NCBI GenBank assembly: GCA_030220185.1
Contig: JASPKZ010003434.1
Coordinates: 620,001 to 684,000 of the forward strand
Direction of reading: 5' to 3'
DNA from: Diploptera punctata
Taxonomy: Eukaryota; Arthropoda; Insecta; Blattodea; Blaberidae
DNA: 64,000 bases
This document shows positions 32,701-44,152 of this stretch, in pieces (position 1 is the stretch's first letter; the number at the start of each line of letters is the position of its first letter). Position numbers and translations under genes: made by a program. Under the pieces are notes generated by a model. That model saw only the letters and a list, made by a program, of their open reading frames with translations. It searched no databases and was not told the DNA's origin.

Positions 32701-33559
32701 TATTTAATTTCTCCTGTTTCAATTATTTTAATTTTCTGTTTATTCAGAGTCCGTAACATACTTTATGAAATTTTAAATGTGTTTCTTTATATCAAATCAG
32801 TGAAATATTATACATACCGTATTACAAACATCTAATTATTAGGCCTATTCTTATTTCACTGTATTACTTTGTTAAGTGATTTCAAGATATAGGCCTATTT
32901 AGTGGCCAAGGAGTGTAAATGAGACGGGCTTTATCATTAAATCAAGATCAGAATTTAGATAACTCTGCAAAGGATAGCAAAAACTAGGGAATTAAGGCAG
33001 ACACATAAAGAAAATAAATATAAAAACGAAAATATATAATTAACAAATTTAAAATAAACGGAGAGAGTTTATAAAAGAAAGACAAGTTAAAATATTCTGA
33101 AATATACAAGACTTAAAAATGAGCCTGAACAAAACGTATTAGCTAAGACTTTAATAAGCCTCTTTGGGCTGCATATCTTAATGCTTGAGCTTTAGCCCTC
33201 AAAAATAATATATAATAAAAAAAAGGAAAAAGAAGTTAGCCTGAAATTTCTCTGTTAAGGAAATAATTTATTATTCTTTTCTTGTGAAATTAGTTCCAAA
33301 CATTTGTAATTTAAAATAGCTAATTTAGAATACTAACGTATAATAAAAATTGTCATAGTTTACTTTAACTTAATTAATTTTAAATTACTTATAGGCCCCT
33401 ATAGGTTTATAGGTCTAGGCGTACATATTCCTTCTTCAATCTGCGCCTCTTTCTTGATGTATAGGCCTACCTAAGAGATAGGCCCATAAAAATGAAATTT
33501 TTGTCAGACCAATGATTCAATTAACTTATCTCCCTTTAGATCAATAGGTACATTTTACT
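32701..33559. other. Spacer, no gene seen
   Basis: Very AT-rich; no recognisable frame. Confidence 0.5.
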
Positions 33560-33990
33560 TGCTCCACGTCATCCGGGCCTTACAGGGACATGATCTTCGG
33601 CAGCAGATTTTTAAACTCTAATCACACTCATACTTTGTGATGATACGACATGGAGGGCCTTTCTGGATATGTGATATCCTCAATGCAAGAATCACATTCG
33701 AAACAACATGAACATTTAAGACAATACACACGATTCACTCTCATATTCATAAATAAACAAAGCGAATATGATAGGATTATGATTATGATAGCAAATGGTG
33801 TTCGGTGCTATTTGTGCCGTAAATTTTCGTCGTCATTTCAGACATAGGCTGTGTTTTAAGGGTGAGGAAAAACCCCGAGAAAAACCTCATCCAAGGAACT
33901 TGTCCCGTCTGGGGATTAAACCAGCGCTCGCTGCGAATGAGACAACAACGTTACCAGGAGGCTGTAAAATACTTGTATAAACCGCCAGAA
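33560..33990 (-). mobile_element. SINE family B
   Basis: CGTCATCCGGGCCTTACAGG, GACATGGAGGGCCTTTCTGG, GGGTGAGGAAAAACCCCGAG and the reverse tRNA-like head up to 33970, collinear with 63405-63840. The short plus frames are incidental. Confidence 0.7.
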
Positions 33991-34039
33991 ACCAATAGGC
34001 TTGATTATTTTAAATAAAATAAATAAATAAATATCCTCA

Positions 34040-34370
34040 ACTCGTGTCGGATCTAAGGATGAGATGAGATGAGCCCCTAATATACAGTATAGAGTTCTCT
34101 AAATGACAAGGGTGCCGACCGACCACCACCTGATACATAATCACAAGGGCAGATGAAATGAAACAAAATGGATGAGTATGGAGAAATGGTGGAATGAAAT
34201 TGTGACAGAGGAAAACGGGAGAAACCCCGAGAAGAACCTGCCCAAGCTCAGTTTCGTCCACCACGAATCCCACAAGAAGTGACAGAGACTAGATCTCGGG
34301 ACCCCAACGGTGAGAGGCGAGCTTCTAACCGCTTGCGCCACGGAGTCGCCATTGATTATTTTAATGCCAG
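34040..34370 (-). mobile_element. tRNA-derived SINE, family E
   Basis: On the minus strand it starts near 34350 with GCGACTCCGTGGCGCAAGCG (A-box) and CCGTTGGGGTCCCGAGATC, then TTCTCGGGGTTTCTCCCG. One copy in the window. The head is tRNA-like but lacks a clean B-box. Confidence 0.6.
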
Positions 34371-35090
34371 TTTAGTAGCCAATTTTTACGAAGTTCAGAA
34401 AGATGACAAATTAGTCCTATATAGTCCTAGCCTAGGTAGGTAGGCTACAGGTCTGTAGCTTGTCACTTCCTTCTGTAGCTCTCTGCATAAATTATTGTTA
34501 TTTAATTTAGTTTCATAGCGTCATGTTGAGTTATTAATATAATAAGCCTAAATGATTTTGTAAACATTTCTGTCTTATTTTTAAAGGATATTTTGAAAGG
34601 TTGTCATTATTTAAAAGAAGTAGGCCTACACTATGACATTAAATTTTCATATAGGCTAGACCTAAAGTTGTAAGGAGAAATAGTCGAATAGCTCTACATC
34701 AGTTGAAAATTAAGTCTAAAATGAAAATCTCATAGTCATTAAATCTCCTTTCGACAATAGGCTAATATTTTGTAAGTTACCGATGGTAATTTATAGTTTA
34801 TAGCCTATAGTTAATGAATATAGTAATTAAGGCTTATGTCAATGAACGCCTATTCCTCAATGTAACAATCATTATCATAATTTGAAGGTCATTTATTTAT
34901 CAAGAATCATAGACTATGATATAGGGCCTAGGCCTAACCGTGAATAGCCTAAGATTATACTTTTGTAGACATGAGCTAGAAAAATATATAGATAGGCCCT
35001 ACTTTGGTTTAATGTAGGCCTAACTTAGAGACTTCCTTGATATCAAATCAAAAGGTTAAACCTAGGCCTACATTAAGATAGGCCTATTAG

Positions 35091-35097
<7 letters not shown>
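34371..35097. other. Spacer rich in TAGGCCTA and TAGCCTA
   Basis: No frame. Micro-repeats are dense after 34620. Confidence 0.5.

Positions 35098-35125
<28 letters not shown>
35098..35125. repeat. (TA)n tract followed by TAGGCCTA
   Basis: About 13 TA units, ending in TATAGGCCTATATA. Confidence 0.95.
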
Positions 35126-35190
35126 GGCCTATATATGAAAGTTTTCTTGGGTTTTCCGCGTCTTGGATTCAAGTTCGGCCTCTGGCCACT

Positions 35191-35235
35191 GATCCCGACG
35201 TTTCGGCATGATCCCACATGTCATTATCAAGGAAT
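35191..35235 (-). ncRNA. Degenerate hammerhead-like motif
   Basis: Minus strand: TTGATAA in place of CTGANGA, extra T, helix II GACATG..CATGCC, GAAA, CGTC, with helix I ATTCC/GGGAT pairing fully (one G-T). Core changes at two conserved positions should abolish cleavage, yet the stems survive. Sits in a remnant (about 35145-35480) of unknown type. Confidence 0.45.
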
Positions 35236-35479
35236 GATAAGTTCGAGTCACAGGTTTAGGTCTTATATAGCCTAATAAAAAGCAAGCATAGAGTTTTCGC
35301 TGTGGTCCGTTTCCTAAGAGTACAACCATCCAAGATTTAGTTCTTACGTTGTTAAATACGCCTATCTTCAGTTTTCAGTGTGGTCCGTTTCCGAAGCCGT
35401 ACACCTATCCAAGGTTTAGTTTCTTATGTAGTTAAACATCCAAATTCTCTTAAAAACTAAACACTAAAATGAAAGTACT

Positions 35480-35900
35480 CGTAGGCCCTATATAAAAATG
35501 TTATTCTGCCAGTTATATTAGGCCTATATGATTGCAAAACATGGACCCTTACATTAAGGGAGGAGAAAACATTAAGAGTTTTTTTAAAATAAAGTTCTTA
35601 AGAAAATGTTTGGACCAAAAAAGAAAAACAAACTGGTGAATGGAGAAGACTGACAAACAATAAGCTACATGATTTTTATAGGAAACCAGATATAATAAGT
35701 TAACATTTAGCCTAAGTCTCGTAGATTTCTAAAGGCCGGACATATGTTGAGAACGAGGAATGAAAAAGGGGCATGGAAACTTACTGCAGTAAAATCAGAG
35801 GGAAAGCGTCCCGTAAATAGGCCAAGATTCAGTTGATAGAATGGTATTAGGCCTAAGCATAATTAGATAGAAGTAGATTATACAGGGGATGATTAAAAGA

Positions 35901-35955
<55 letters not shown>

Positions 35956-36090
35956 CCTATTAGCTCAGGACAAGTATGTAACAGAGAACTTATGTCCGCG
36001 CAACCATAAACATTCCGATTCGATAATGCTACTGAGTGAGTTAGTTATAGGGCCTATCTAGGAGTTGTGTAGATTAGACCTACTATCTGT
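35480..36090 (+). mobile_element. LINE C-terminal fragment with an internal (TA)n
   Basis: Text parallels 52740-53215 and the reverse of 60440-59960: CTGCCAGTTATATT, GCAAAACATGGACCCTTACA, GGGAGGAGAAAACATTAAGA, GGAGAAGACTGACAAAC, then GCTCAGGACAAG and the 3' end GTCCGCGCAACCATAAACA. Two changes are shared by neither relative: TAGGCCTA at 35519-35526, and (TA)n plus TAGGCCTA at 35905-35960 just before the GCTCAGGA block. Confidence 0.75.
35905..35953. repeat. (TA)n tract inside a LINE
   Basis: About 24 TA units followed by TAGGCCTA, at a position where paralogous LINEs at 53.12 kb and 60.04 kb have only a plain junction. Confidence 0.95.
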
Positions 36091-36189
36091 CTATGCCCGT
36101 TCATCTCCACATGGGGAAAGATTATTCCCTTGCGGTAGTTACTTACCAAGCTAATGTTTACACTTATTTTCCTGGAGATGTCAGAAGAT

Positions 36190-36300
36190 TAAAAAAATTA
36201 TTACTAAATTATAAATTATATGGTCTGAACGATTTTAACAATTCTAGCTTTCATGCAACCGAAACGAGCCACCAAGCTTAATCCCTAGATGATGATGATG
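36190..36300 (+). mobile_element. LINE 3' tail
   Basis: GGTCTGAACGATTTTAACAA, GAAACGAGCCACCAAGCTTA and a GATGATGATGG end match 29610-29690. Confidence 0.65.
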
Positions 36301-37620
36301 GTGTCAGAGAATCACAAGTTGTTAGGTCATCGTCTCAAAGAGGCTATAGGCTAGAGCCTAATAAATAAAATATATAGTAGACCTATATGCATTGGGTCTA
36401 AACCTCTTAATATAGTCTAATTAATAAAACATTAGCCAAATAAGCTTTTACTATAAATATATTAAGCCCCCACAAGTAGGCCTATAATAATCTGAAATTA
36501 ATTATTAATGAGGGACTGCTATTAGGCTATTTATAATTTAATATGTAGTTAGGCCTATAATTTCCCTAATAATTATTATGTTTAGGCCTAATGACTAAAA
36601 TCTATTACATTTTGATTCTTGTTAGTTTTGAAACTTTTCTCTTTAAATTTGAATCTATTTAATAAATTATTATCACTTTCCGTACTATTTCTCGGGTTTC
36701 ATGAAATAGGCCAATGCATAATTAGGCAGTTCGGTGAACTGTTATAGGCCTAAGTAGTACCTAAATAATATAATGAGGGCCAATTAGAACAAATAACAAT
36801 ACTGGAAATGTAAGAACAATATATATAAAAATATGGTTATTGGGGATAAAAACAATTAGTATTAAGTGCTAAGGTAATACGGCCCTATAAACTGTAATGG
36901 TGGCCCATTCAATTGATTATAACTTCTGACAAAAATGCTTCCTTTCCAGTTTATTTTTATTAGGCCTAGGCCTATGTATTTTATTAATTGCCGTTAGGTA
37001 GAAAATAGATTTGGAGAAAAGGAAATAGGCCTAAGCTTAGCCTAATTTGTCCATTTAGAAAAAATGGGCTAATTAACTTGAAATGTTTCAACTAAATAGG
37101 CTATTATTTATTAACAAAAAATATGTAGGCCTATTTAGTAAAGTAATTTAACAATTTAAAAAATAGGCCTATAATTTACGAAAACTATCATAGGCCCTAG
37201 GTCTATTAGTTACTTAGACCCCATCGGTGCGGCGTAGGTAGATCAAAAATGAGGCCGGAATATAACATTATCTCACAATTAGCTTATTTGAGGAACTTAC
37301 TCCACGCAGCTGTATGAACCTCCGGATTCGATAGGGCCAGTGAATTAGTTGGATTTTAAGGATGACAGAAAATGTTTGCTGTTACATTAATACTGTCATT
37401 TGACATAGGCCTAATCTCAACTGATGTAACTTCTGCAACTTAGGCTTAAGTTTAAGAAATACACTAACATGTCAAATTGTAAAATAAATATGATATAGGC
37501 TATATAAGTTAGGCCAAACCATAAGGAAAATAATAAAATATATATAGGCCCTATAATAAAAATTATCATAATATAATTCAGAAAAAGTTAATGATAGTTT
37601 CTGAAATTATAAACAATGTT
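36301..37620. other. Spacer upstream of FoxD, micro-repeat rich
   Basis: No frame. TAGGCCTA copies are frequent up to 37413 (with TAGGCCCTA at 37545-37553) and then stop. Confidence 0.55.
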
Positions 37621-38467
37621 AGTGAAAATGAATGTAACTTACTTGCTAGTGTCGGCTACTAATAGAGAGCTACATTTGCCATAAGCAATAATAGTGATGA
37701 ATGAGTTAATGTTGTCAGTAGGGGAATCAACCTAACAGCTAAAAATTTTAATGACATGTAAACCAAATATAATTTGAAATGATGGTGGGGTTAAAATTTT
37801 GTAATGTTGATCTTTAGAGGCCAACAATAAGCCGACTGGACTACACAAGAATAACGGGAATTTGTTGACTTTATAAAAGGTTAACGTTACTAATGAACAT
37901 TTGCAAGTCCACATTTAATGTCAATAGCCGGGTAAAATGTTTGTTTTCGTATGTCCGTTACACATATAGACAATTCAGATCCCGCAGCAAATATGATTGT
38001 TCCGGAGGCTCTTTAAAACAAATAAACAAATGCGTGCAAAAAGGGCATAAGTGCTCTAGAGCACGTGTAAATGCTTGCTTACCTTGTTAGCAGTAGAGCC
38101 TTGCCACAGTCCTTCTTTATTAGATCAACTTGCACGACAATCCCATCAACTCAACATTGAGCGTGCAGGGAATGTCTCTGTGGCGCCCACACAAAACACA
38201 CACCGGCAAGAAGTGGGGGAAATATGCTCCGCCCATGGACCAATGACGAGGATGCCGGCAGTCACCGCCCTGCGTAGCAAGGGGAGTGCAAATAGGGTAG
38301 GATGCATAGGGAGGCGTGGTCTCCTCTCAAGTCGGCTTTGACAGAGAGATCCAGAGACACAAGTGTGGGGCAAGCAGTGTGTTACGGAAGTGCTTTTGCA
38401 AAGTCTGTGATAGTTTGGTGACAGTGTTTATATATCCGCATGACCCGTCGCTTCTTCGGAGGTCCAG
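37621..38467 (+). promoter_or_regulatory. Likely FoxD upstream/promoter region
   Basis: The sequence loses its micro-repeats, and from about 38040 becomes much richer in GC and CpG than its surroundings. A 14-bp perfect palindrome GTGCTCTAGAGCAC (38051-38064) overlaps an E-box CACGTG (38062-38067). A TATA-like TTTATATAT lies at 38427-38435, 33 bp before the first FoxD ATG; if used, transcription would begin only just before the coding start. An ATG at 38440 opens a 25-codon frame overlapping the FoxD start. The exact promoter is inferred. Confidence 0.45.
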
Positions 38468-39892
38468 ATGTGTTTAGCCATGGACGAAAGCGGTCGCCTA
38501 CTCCTGGGCTACCGTGATTTACAAAGCGCTACTGCCATGATTCTGGACTCGGCAACCACAAGTCCAACAGCCCCTGGTACTCCAGGGGCACTGTCCCTCG
38601 CTCCTGTCCCCATGATAGGATCAACTGCATCTGGTACAACACCATTGCATTCATCGTCTCTCGACTCACCCCTAGATCTCCGAGGTCATTCCGCTGGAGG
38701 TCCAATCAGCCCTGGAGTCATATGCCGGCTTTCCGCCAGCGGAGATTCCGACGACTCGGATCCGGACATCAATGTAGACTCCGACGACCCGGAGGACTCA
38801 TCGCCTACTTTACTCCGTTCGAGAAGTAGTAGCAGCATATCGGATTTTCATCGTCATTTTATGAGTACCAGTGGAATACAGCAACGTTCAGACTCGCCAA
38901 GGCCGAGTCATGGGATCAGTAATTCGAGCGGAATTCAAGAAGAGGAATCAGCACCTTCATCGCCGTCGGATCCTGCCAATAAAAAATCATCGTCACCGAC
39001 TTCGTCTCAAGTAAAACCTCCATATTCCTACATCGCTCTGATTACTATGGCAATTCTTCAGTCTCCACATAAGAAACTTACGTTAAGCGGAATATGCGAG
39101 TTTATCATGACCAGATTCCCATATTACCGCGAGAAGTTCCCTGCTTGGCAGAATTCCATACGTCACAACCTTTCACTTAATGATTGTTTCATTAAAATCC
39201 CTCGAGAGCCAGGTAACCCAGGGAAAGGAAACTACTGGACACTTGACCCGATGGCGGAAGATATGTTCGACAACGGAAGTTTCTTACGACGTCGAAAACG
39301 TTATAAGAGACAGCCTCCAGATTTTCTTCTACGTGAGCACCATGCTGCAGCTATGGCGGCATCGTTTTTAGGCCCAGATCCTTACCATCATCATCATCAT
39401 GCGCTGTTAGGTCCGCATCATGCGGCCCTCCACCACGGACCTTACCCTTATCTTTCACCCTTACCACCTGCTGTTCCTCTTCTTCCACCTGCAGATCTTG
39501 CAAGACTTTCTCTTGGCCCTCTCGGACTAAATCTTCTGACGTCGCAACAACAACCCCCTTTTCCTTGCAAACCAGTTCCCGTAAGCGTATCTACCACTAC
39601 AACCATTACAAAGGATCTTGCAACGACAGGGGATGGGAAACCTGGTGGAAGCAAAAATGGATTTAGCATCGATTCGCTGATTGGAAAAGTTCAAGGGAAT
39701 AGTGGATCACCACCTAGTAAACCGACACCATTGTCATTACCAGCGGCACGTTTGGGACCTCTTGCACTGGCACAACTGAAGGCGCGTCCAGGGCTCCAAG
39801 TGTTGGAATCCCAACAGCCTCCTGGCCCGGCGGTAACCCGCAGCCTGGACTCAGCATTCTCACCGCTAAGTTCAACGGCATGGGCTCGGTGA
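38468..39892 (+). CDS. FoxD: Forkhead transcription factor, FoxD class
   Basis: Single-exon gene of 474 codons; the likely start is the second Met (38480), which sits in GCCATGG, the first ATG having a poor context. The forkhead (winged-helix) DNA-binding domain spans residues about 183-281, from [15 protein letters not shown] to [10 protein letters not shown], with [10 protein letters not shown] and [20 protein letters not shown] (recognition helix) intact and an EDMFDNGSF block as in FoxD proteins. N-terminal Ser/Asp-rich acidic stretch at about 89-113. C-terminal half: His-rich segment (about 306-325), Pro/Leu-rich region, and FSIDSLIG at 399-406, an eh1-like motif that in this family recruits Groucho-type corepressors. 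Expected to act in the nucleus as a sequence-specific regulator, probably repressive. The Drosophila counterpart would be fd59A. No frame damage and no transposon inside. FoxD is preferred over other Fox classes from the domain and eh1 motif; a tree would settle it. Confidence 0.95.
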   Translation: MCLAMDESGRLLLGYRDLQSATAMILDSATTSPTAPGTPGALSLAPVPMIGSTASGTTPLHSSSLDSPLDLRGHSAGGPISPGVICRLSASGDSDDSDPDINVDSDDPEDSSPTLLRSRSSSSISDFHRHFMSTSGIQQRSDSPRPSHGISNSSGIQEEESAPSSPSDPANKKSSSPTSSQVKPPYSYIALITMAILQSPHKKLTLSGICEFIMTRFPYYREKFPAWQNSIRHNLSLNDCFIKIPREPGNPGKGNYWTLDPMAEDMFDNGSFLRRRKRYKRQPPDFLLREHHAAAMAASFLGPDPYHHHHHALLGPHHAALHHGPYPYLSPLPPAVPLLPPADLARLSLGPLGLNLLTSQQQPPFPCKPVPVSVSTTTTITKDLATTGDGKPGGSKNGFSIDSLIGKVQGNSGSPPSKPTPLSLPAARLGPLALAQLKARPGLQVLESQQPPGPAVTRSLDSAFSPLSSTAWAR

Positions 39893-41012
39893 AATCAAAT
39901 TCTAGCGTCCATATTACCTTTCAATCACAATATTGACTAACAAACACCCACCGTAAAAGTGACGCATTTAAAATAACTTTTCCCGAAAAAATCTGTACAT
40001 TTATATGATATAAAAAAAAAACTGCACGTGAAAAAACCGTAAATGTTCCAAACGTATTATGTATAAATGTGTATATTTTAGAGGTATATATTAATGACAT
40101 ATATCGACTCGATGTGCTTGTGTAAATGAATGTGAATATTTCAAATATTTCTTTAGTAAGTATTAACCAAATACAGCAATTACTAGTTTCTGGACAAAAA
40201 GGAAAACTGCAGTTCGATGGATTTTAAACAGGTGTCTGAGTTGAAAGAAAATGAACAGTTGACAACTGGTAATTTTGTTAAGTGTCTGTGTTCTCTCTTT
40301 GTTCCCACTTTAAAAACACGTAATATCTATGTACAATATTTTACTTGTAACTTTCAGTATTATAGATGTAATGAACAGATTGGTCACACAATAGACACGG
40401 GCTACATATTGAGTATGCTAGTCACAATTGTAATCTAAATCATTATTTTCTTATTTGTTAAAATATACCTCACGTATTACCCGTAAACCATCCTTCAAAT
40501 CTGACTAATTATAAATTTTATTTTAAACTTATGGAAGGGAATAACATGTGGTACAAATAGGCTATTCTAGATAATTACAGTTATTGCGCCCTTATTAAAA
40601 TGTTGTTTTAAAAACAAGTCAAGCTTTATTACAATTTTATTAAATTAAAATTGTTTACTGTAGTAAGATTTCATCAATAACTTATAGGTTATAGACCTAC
40701 CATCTTTAAATTGAAATATTAAACCTATGCTATGCTTAAATGGTCAATGTGAAGCCAACATTCTATTTATTTATTTCTTGATATGTTGAAGTGATCTCAA
40801 TATTATAACATTTTTAAGATACAGTAGGCCTAATAGAAAGTCTACTTGTATAATGACATGAAAGAAAATATGTAGGTCTAGCAGAGCCTATTAGGTTAGG
40901 CATTATTAAAAGGAATTCATGTTATATTTCATTACAATTCAAATTCATATAGGATACATTTTTAGGGTCTATAATCGGACATAAAGTTATATTAACATTT
41001 TAAACATAAGCA
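39893..41012. other. FoxD 3' flank/3' UTR region
   Basis: AT-rich without repeats until TAGGCTA at 40558. I saw no canonical AATAAA close to the stop, so the 3' end cannot be placed. The open frame at 40217-40438 has no recognised motif and is probably chance. Confidence 0.45.
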
Positions 41013-41019
41013 GTACGCC

Positions 41020-41102
<83 letters not shown>

Positions 41103-41190
41103 GAAATAATAATAGGCCTAGTAATAATAATAATAATAATAATAGGCCTAATAATTATAATATTAATAATAATAGCAATAATGATTTTTT
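41013..41190. repeat. (AAT)n microsatellite with embedded TAGGCCTA
   Basis: Long AAT array interrupted near 41113 and 41143 by AATAGGCCTA(A/G)TAAT, two micro-repeats at AAT units. Confidence 0.95.
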
Positions 41191-42121
41191 TCTGAAGAAC
41201 AACTGAATATCCTATAGGTCTACATTATTCTTTAAAATACTTTATTAGAAACAAAATTAAAGTAATGTAGGCGCCTACCTAACAGAAAATGACAAGATAT
41301 AAACCACTAGGGGGGAATTAAAGCCACTAATATAGTTGACAATTACATTCATTAAACTGGCCCTAATAGGCCTAATAGTCTCCATGTAATTAATTATTTT
41401 GATATAGGGCATATAGTCCATACTTTTTTACTTTCCTTAAAATATAGGCCTAAACTTGTAATCGCATGAAATTAAATAACTTTTTTTTTCACATATAATA
41501 TTATATCCCTTTTTCTCGTCCTGTTTTAAACTTAAGTTCTAAAAAAAAAACTTCTTGTCGATAGGTGCCCAGATGAAGTCTTTAAGAAAACATCCAGTAG
41601 GCCTATAAACACGCCAAGGAAGTTAATTATTCTACAGGCTACATACTCAACACTGGATTTTTCTTAAATGTAAAATAAATCCTATAAACTCTTTTTTTCT
41701 ATTCGATATCCAGATTTGATTGCAGATTAAATATTTCTAATGTGTTTTAGATTTTATAGTCCTATATTTTTGTAATAGACTTAGGCTATTTAATTGCAAT
41801 TTCCTTTCTATTCTTAAAATTCTAGTTAGGCCCTATTATTATTATTATTTTTTAGTTTTAAAAATATGCCTAGTCTTTCAGAATACCTACCTATTTCTGT
41901 TCTGATGTTCATTTTAATGAAGAATGAACACTTTTAACAGTATTTAATAGGCTAACGTGATCAATTGCAGTTTGTTAGTAGGCCTAGTATTCACAAGATT
42001 ACAATTGACCAAAATATAGGCTATATATCTAACAATAGGCCTATTAGGCCTAATGATTTTTATATTTTATTATTAATTTACCTGGATTTATGAGCAATTT
42101 ATATGAGCATTCCTAATTACA
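41191..42121. other. Spacer, no gene seen
   Basis: AT-rich, micro-repeat dense, no frame. Confidence 0.5.
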
Positions 42122-42131
42122 AATATATAGG

Positions 42132-42182
<51 letters not shown>

Positions 42183-42236
42183 AGCTGTTATAACTATTTT
42201 TTTGACATTTGGCAATGAAGGCAAATATGATATAGG

Positions 42237-42285
<49 letters not shown>
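42122..42285. repeat. Two (TA)n tracts, each preceded by TAGGCCTA
   Basis: Tracts at about 42127-42178 and 42236-42285, both starting TATAGGCCTATATATA, separated by 55 bp of unique sequence. The second abuts the 3' end of the neighbouring LINE. Confidence 0.95.
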
Positions 42286-42287
<2 letters not shown>

Positions 42288-43060
42288 TCATCTGCATTCA
42301 TGGATTAGGTCTGTTGACCCGTTCCGACTTCAGCCCATCTCTTTCTAGGTCTGCCCACATCTCGAGTGCCTTTAGGTTTGTATTTTGTTATTTGTTTTGG
42401 ATAGGCCTATCTATCTTCATTCATTCTGTCTATGTGTTGCTTCCATTTTTCTCTATATGTAGGCCTATCTATTTTATCAGTTATTGCAAATATTTCAAGT
42501 TCCTGTCTTATTTCTGTGTTCTTGATTCTGTCTTCCTTAGTGCACCCTTTAATAGATCTCAAAATTTCATTTCTGCCGCCGTTATCCTACTTAGATCTTG
42601 TTTTTTTTTATGTATCCAGGCTTCTGAACCATAGAGCAGTACCGGTACTGCCAACGTTTTATAAAATTTCAATTGGGTCTCTCTTGTTATTTTGTTATTT
42701 AGTGATCGTTTTATCGTACCACATATTCCCTGGAATTTTGCTATTTTATTAGTTATATCATTATCATAATTAAATGAAATGTCACGTCCTAGATAATTGA
42801 GATGGTTCACCTGTTCTATGATTTTGTTTCCTATTACTATTTTGGATCTGATTTGATTTTTCCCTTGGAATGCCATTACCTTAGTGTTTTCTATGGATAT
42901 TTTGAGATTATATTGTTCACATAGGCCTATATTATTTAGTTTAAAAATATTCCTTTTAAAGTTCGTCTTCCGTATTTGCTATTATTACCTGGTCATCAGC
43001 GTATAATAATGTTTTCAAGTAGTGTGTTTTATCTAATTTTATTCCTTTATTTGTTTCTTA
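42286..43060 (-). mobile_element. LINE 3' half, copy B
   Basis: The minus frame 42876-42559 is open for 105 codons: INKIIEQVNHLNYLGRDISF-type pieces, then LKFYKTLAVPVLLYGSEAW and ITAAEMKF, the RT C-terminus. The RT YADDQ motif lies upstream near 42995. Collinear with copy A (23968-24960); carries TAGGCCTA at 42402-42409 and 42470-42477, the second at a different TA from the insertion in copy A. Confidence 0.85.
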
Positions 43061-43083
43061 TATATATATATATATATATATAC
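43061..43083. repeat. (TA)n tract truncating the LINE
   Basis: About 11 TA units at the point where LINE copy B departs from copy A (after TTTGTTTCTT). Confidence 0.9.
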
Positions 43084-43320
43084 CATATGCACCTAGATAA
43101 ATAGGCTAAACTAAAGAAGTAACAAGTCTACCATAACCACTTTTTTGACCAATCATTTAATATCCGATTCACGTTTCAATTACACATTCTAAAAATTCCA
43201 ATTTAAATATAGGCCTAGATTAAACCATTTGTACACTACTCTAACACTTTATATAGACTATTAAAAATAGGATTTTCTTGCGATAGTAAAATTGTATAGG
43301 CCTAATCAATAAAACCCAAA
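43084..43320. other. Spacer, no gene seen
   Basis: AT-rich; micro-repeats only. Confidence 0.4.
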
Positions 43321-43475
43321 TCACCAAACCAAAATGTTAGAGTCAACGGGTTTCCCATAGCGACAATCTCATAAGACTAGTTTTGACTATATTATTGAGT
43401 CAATAATTAGTCTTGATAATGATAGTGTCACTATCGAAACGCGTTGACTGTTTCAACATTTTGGTCTGTTGATTT
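43321..43475. mobile_element. Inverted-repeat element with degenerate hammerhead-like core
   Basis: Left arm (ACCAAAATGTT...GTCAACG at about 43327-43380) pairs imperfectly with right arm (CGTTGAC...AACATTTTGGT, ending about 43472). In the right arm, plus strand, 43406-43450 reads TTGATAA-T-GATAGTGTCACTATC-GAAA-CGCG, the hammerhead layout with a mutated box and cleavage site. Confidence 0.6.
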
Positions 43476-44152
43476 GTATTTTATTGAGTGTGTGTAACCT
43501 AGTAGGCTACTAGTCTAATACTGATTAAGGAATAATTTATTTTTATGTATTCAGCATTAACATTTTATCTATATTTTTAATTATTTGCTAGCTTATTTTA
43601 TTATCCAGTCCAATATAGCCTGTTTGTTAATTACTAAACTTATTCAATGGCTTATTTTAATATTTTATTTTCGATTAATTTATAGACTTACTCCTGTGTG
43701 TCATGCCTAGGCCTATATAATATTATTATTCAGGTTGATAGGAATTCATATTTGTAGTCTGTGATTGTAGCCTACTTAGTAACTTATTACTTTCATGAAT
43801 AAATCCGATGACATAAGTAGCCTATTATACATATAGACTATGTCTATAGCCTATATATAGCCTATATATTCTTTGCTGCCCTTAATGGAACTTTCCATTT
43901 AGGTCTATAGCCTATCTGGTTTTCCCAAAATCTTCTTCATCTAGGTAACTTAATTACAAAGAGGTAAAGATAGACATCGTCGTTATAGGCCTATATTACA
44001 TGGATTCAAAGAAATTCGCCTGAGGTTGCAGACAATCAATGTGAAGCGTTAATTTTTGAGAATATGTTATGAGATCTCACACAAAATATATCGGAGTTTT
44101 CAGTTGCTAGTTGCTCACATTTTTACTCAAAACACCAATTTTCAATTGAATA
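43476..44152. other. Spacer, no gene seen
   Basis: AT-rich, several TAGCCTA/TAGGCCTA copies. Confidence 0.5.

Noticed and set aside
32231..32835. Overlapping frames of 142 and 116 codons
   Set aside because: Antisense of a LINE 3' end and AT-rich spacer.
35905..35953. TA-rich replication origin
   Set aside because: The tract lies inside a LINE and is absent from its paralogues; simple expansion explains it.
38075..38373. Upstream frames on both strands at 38.1-38.4 kb as separate genes
   Set aside because: GC-rich promoter-like sequence with no family match; length explained by composition.
39180..39669. Frames within FoxD in other registers and on the minus strand
   Set aside because: Shadows of the intact FoxD frame.
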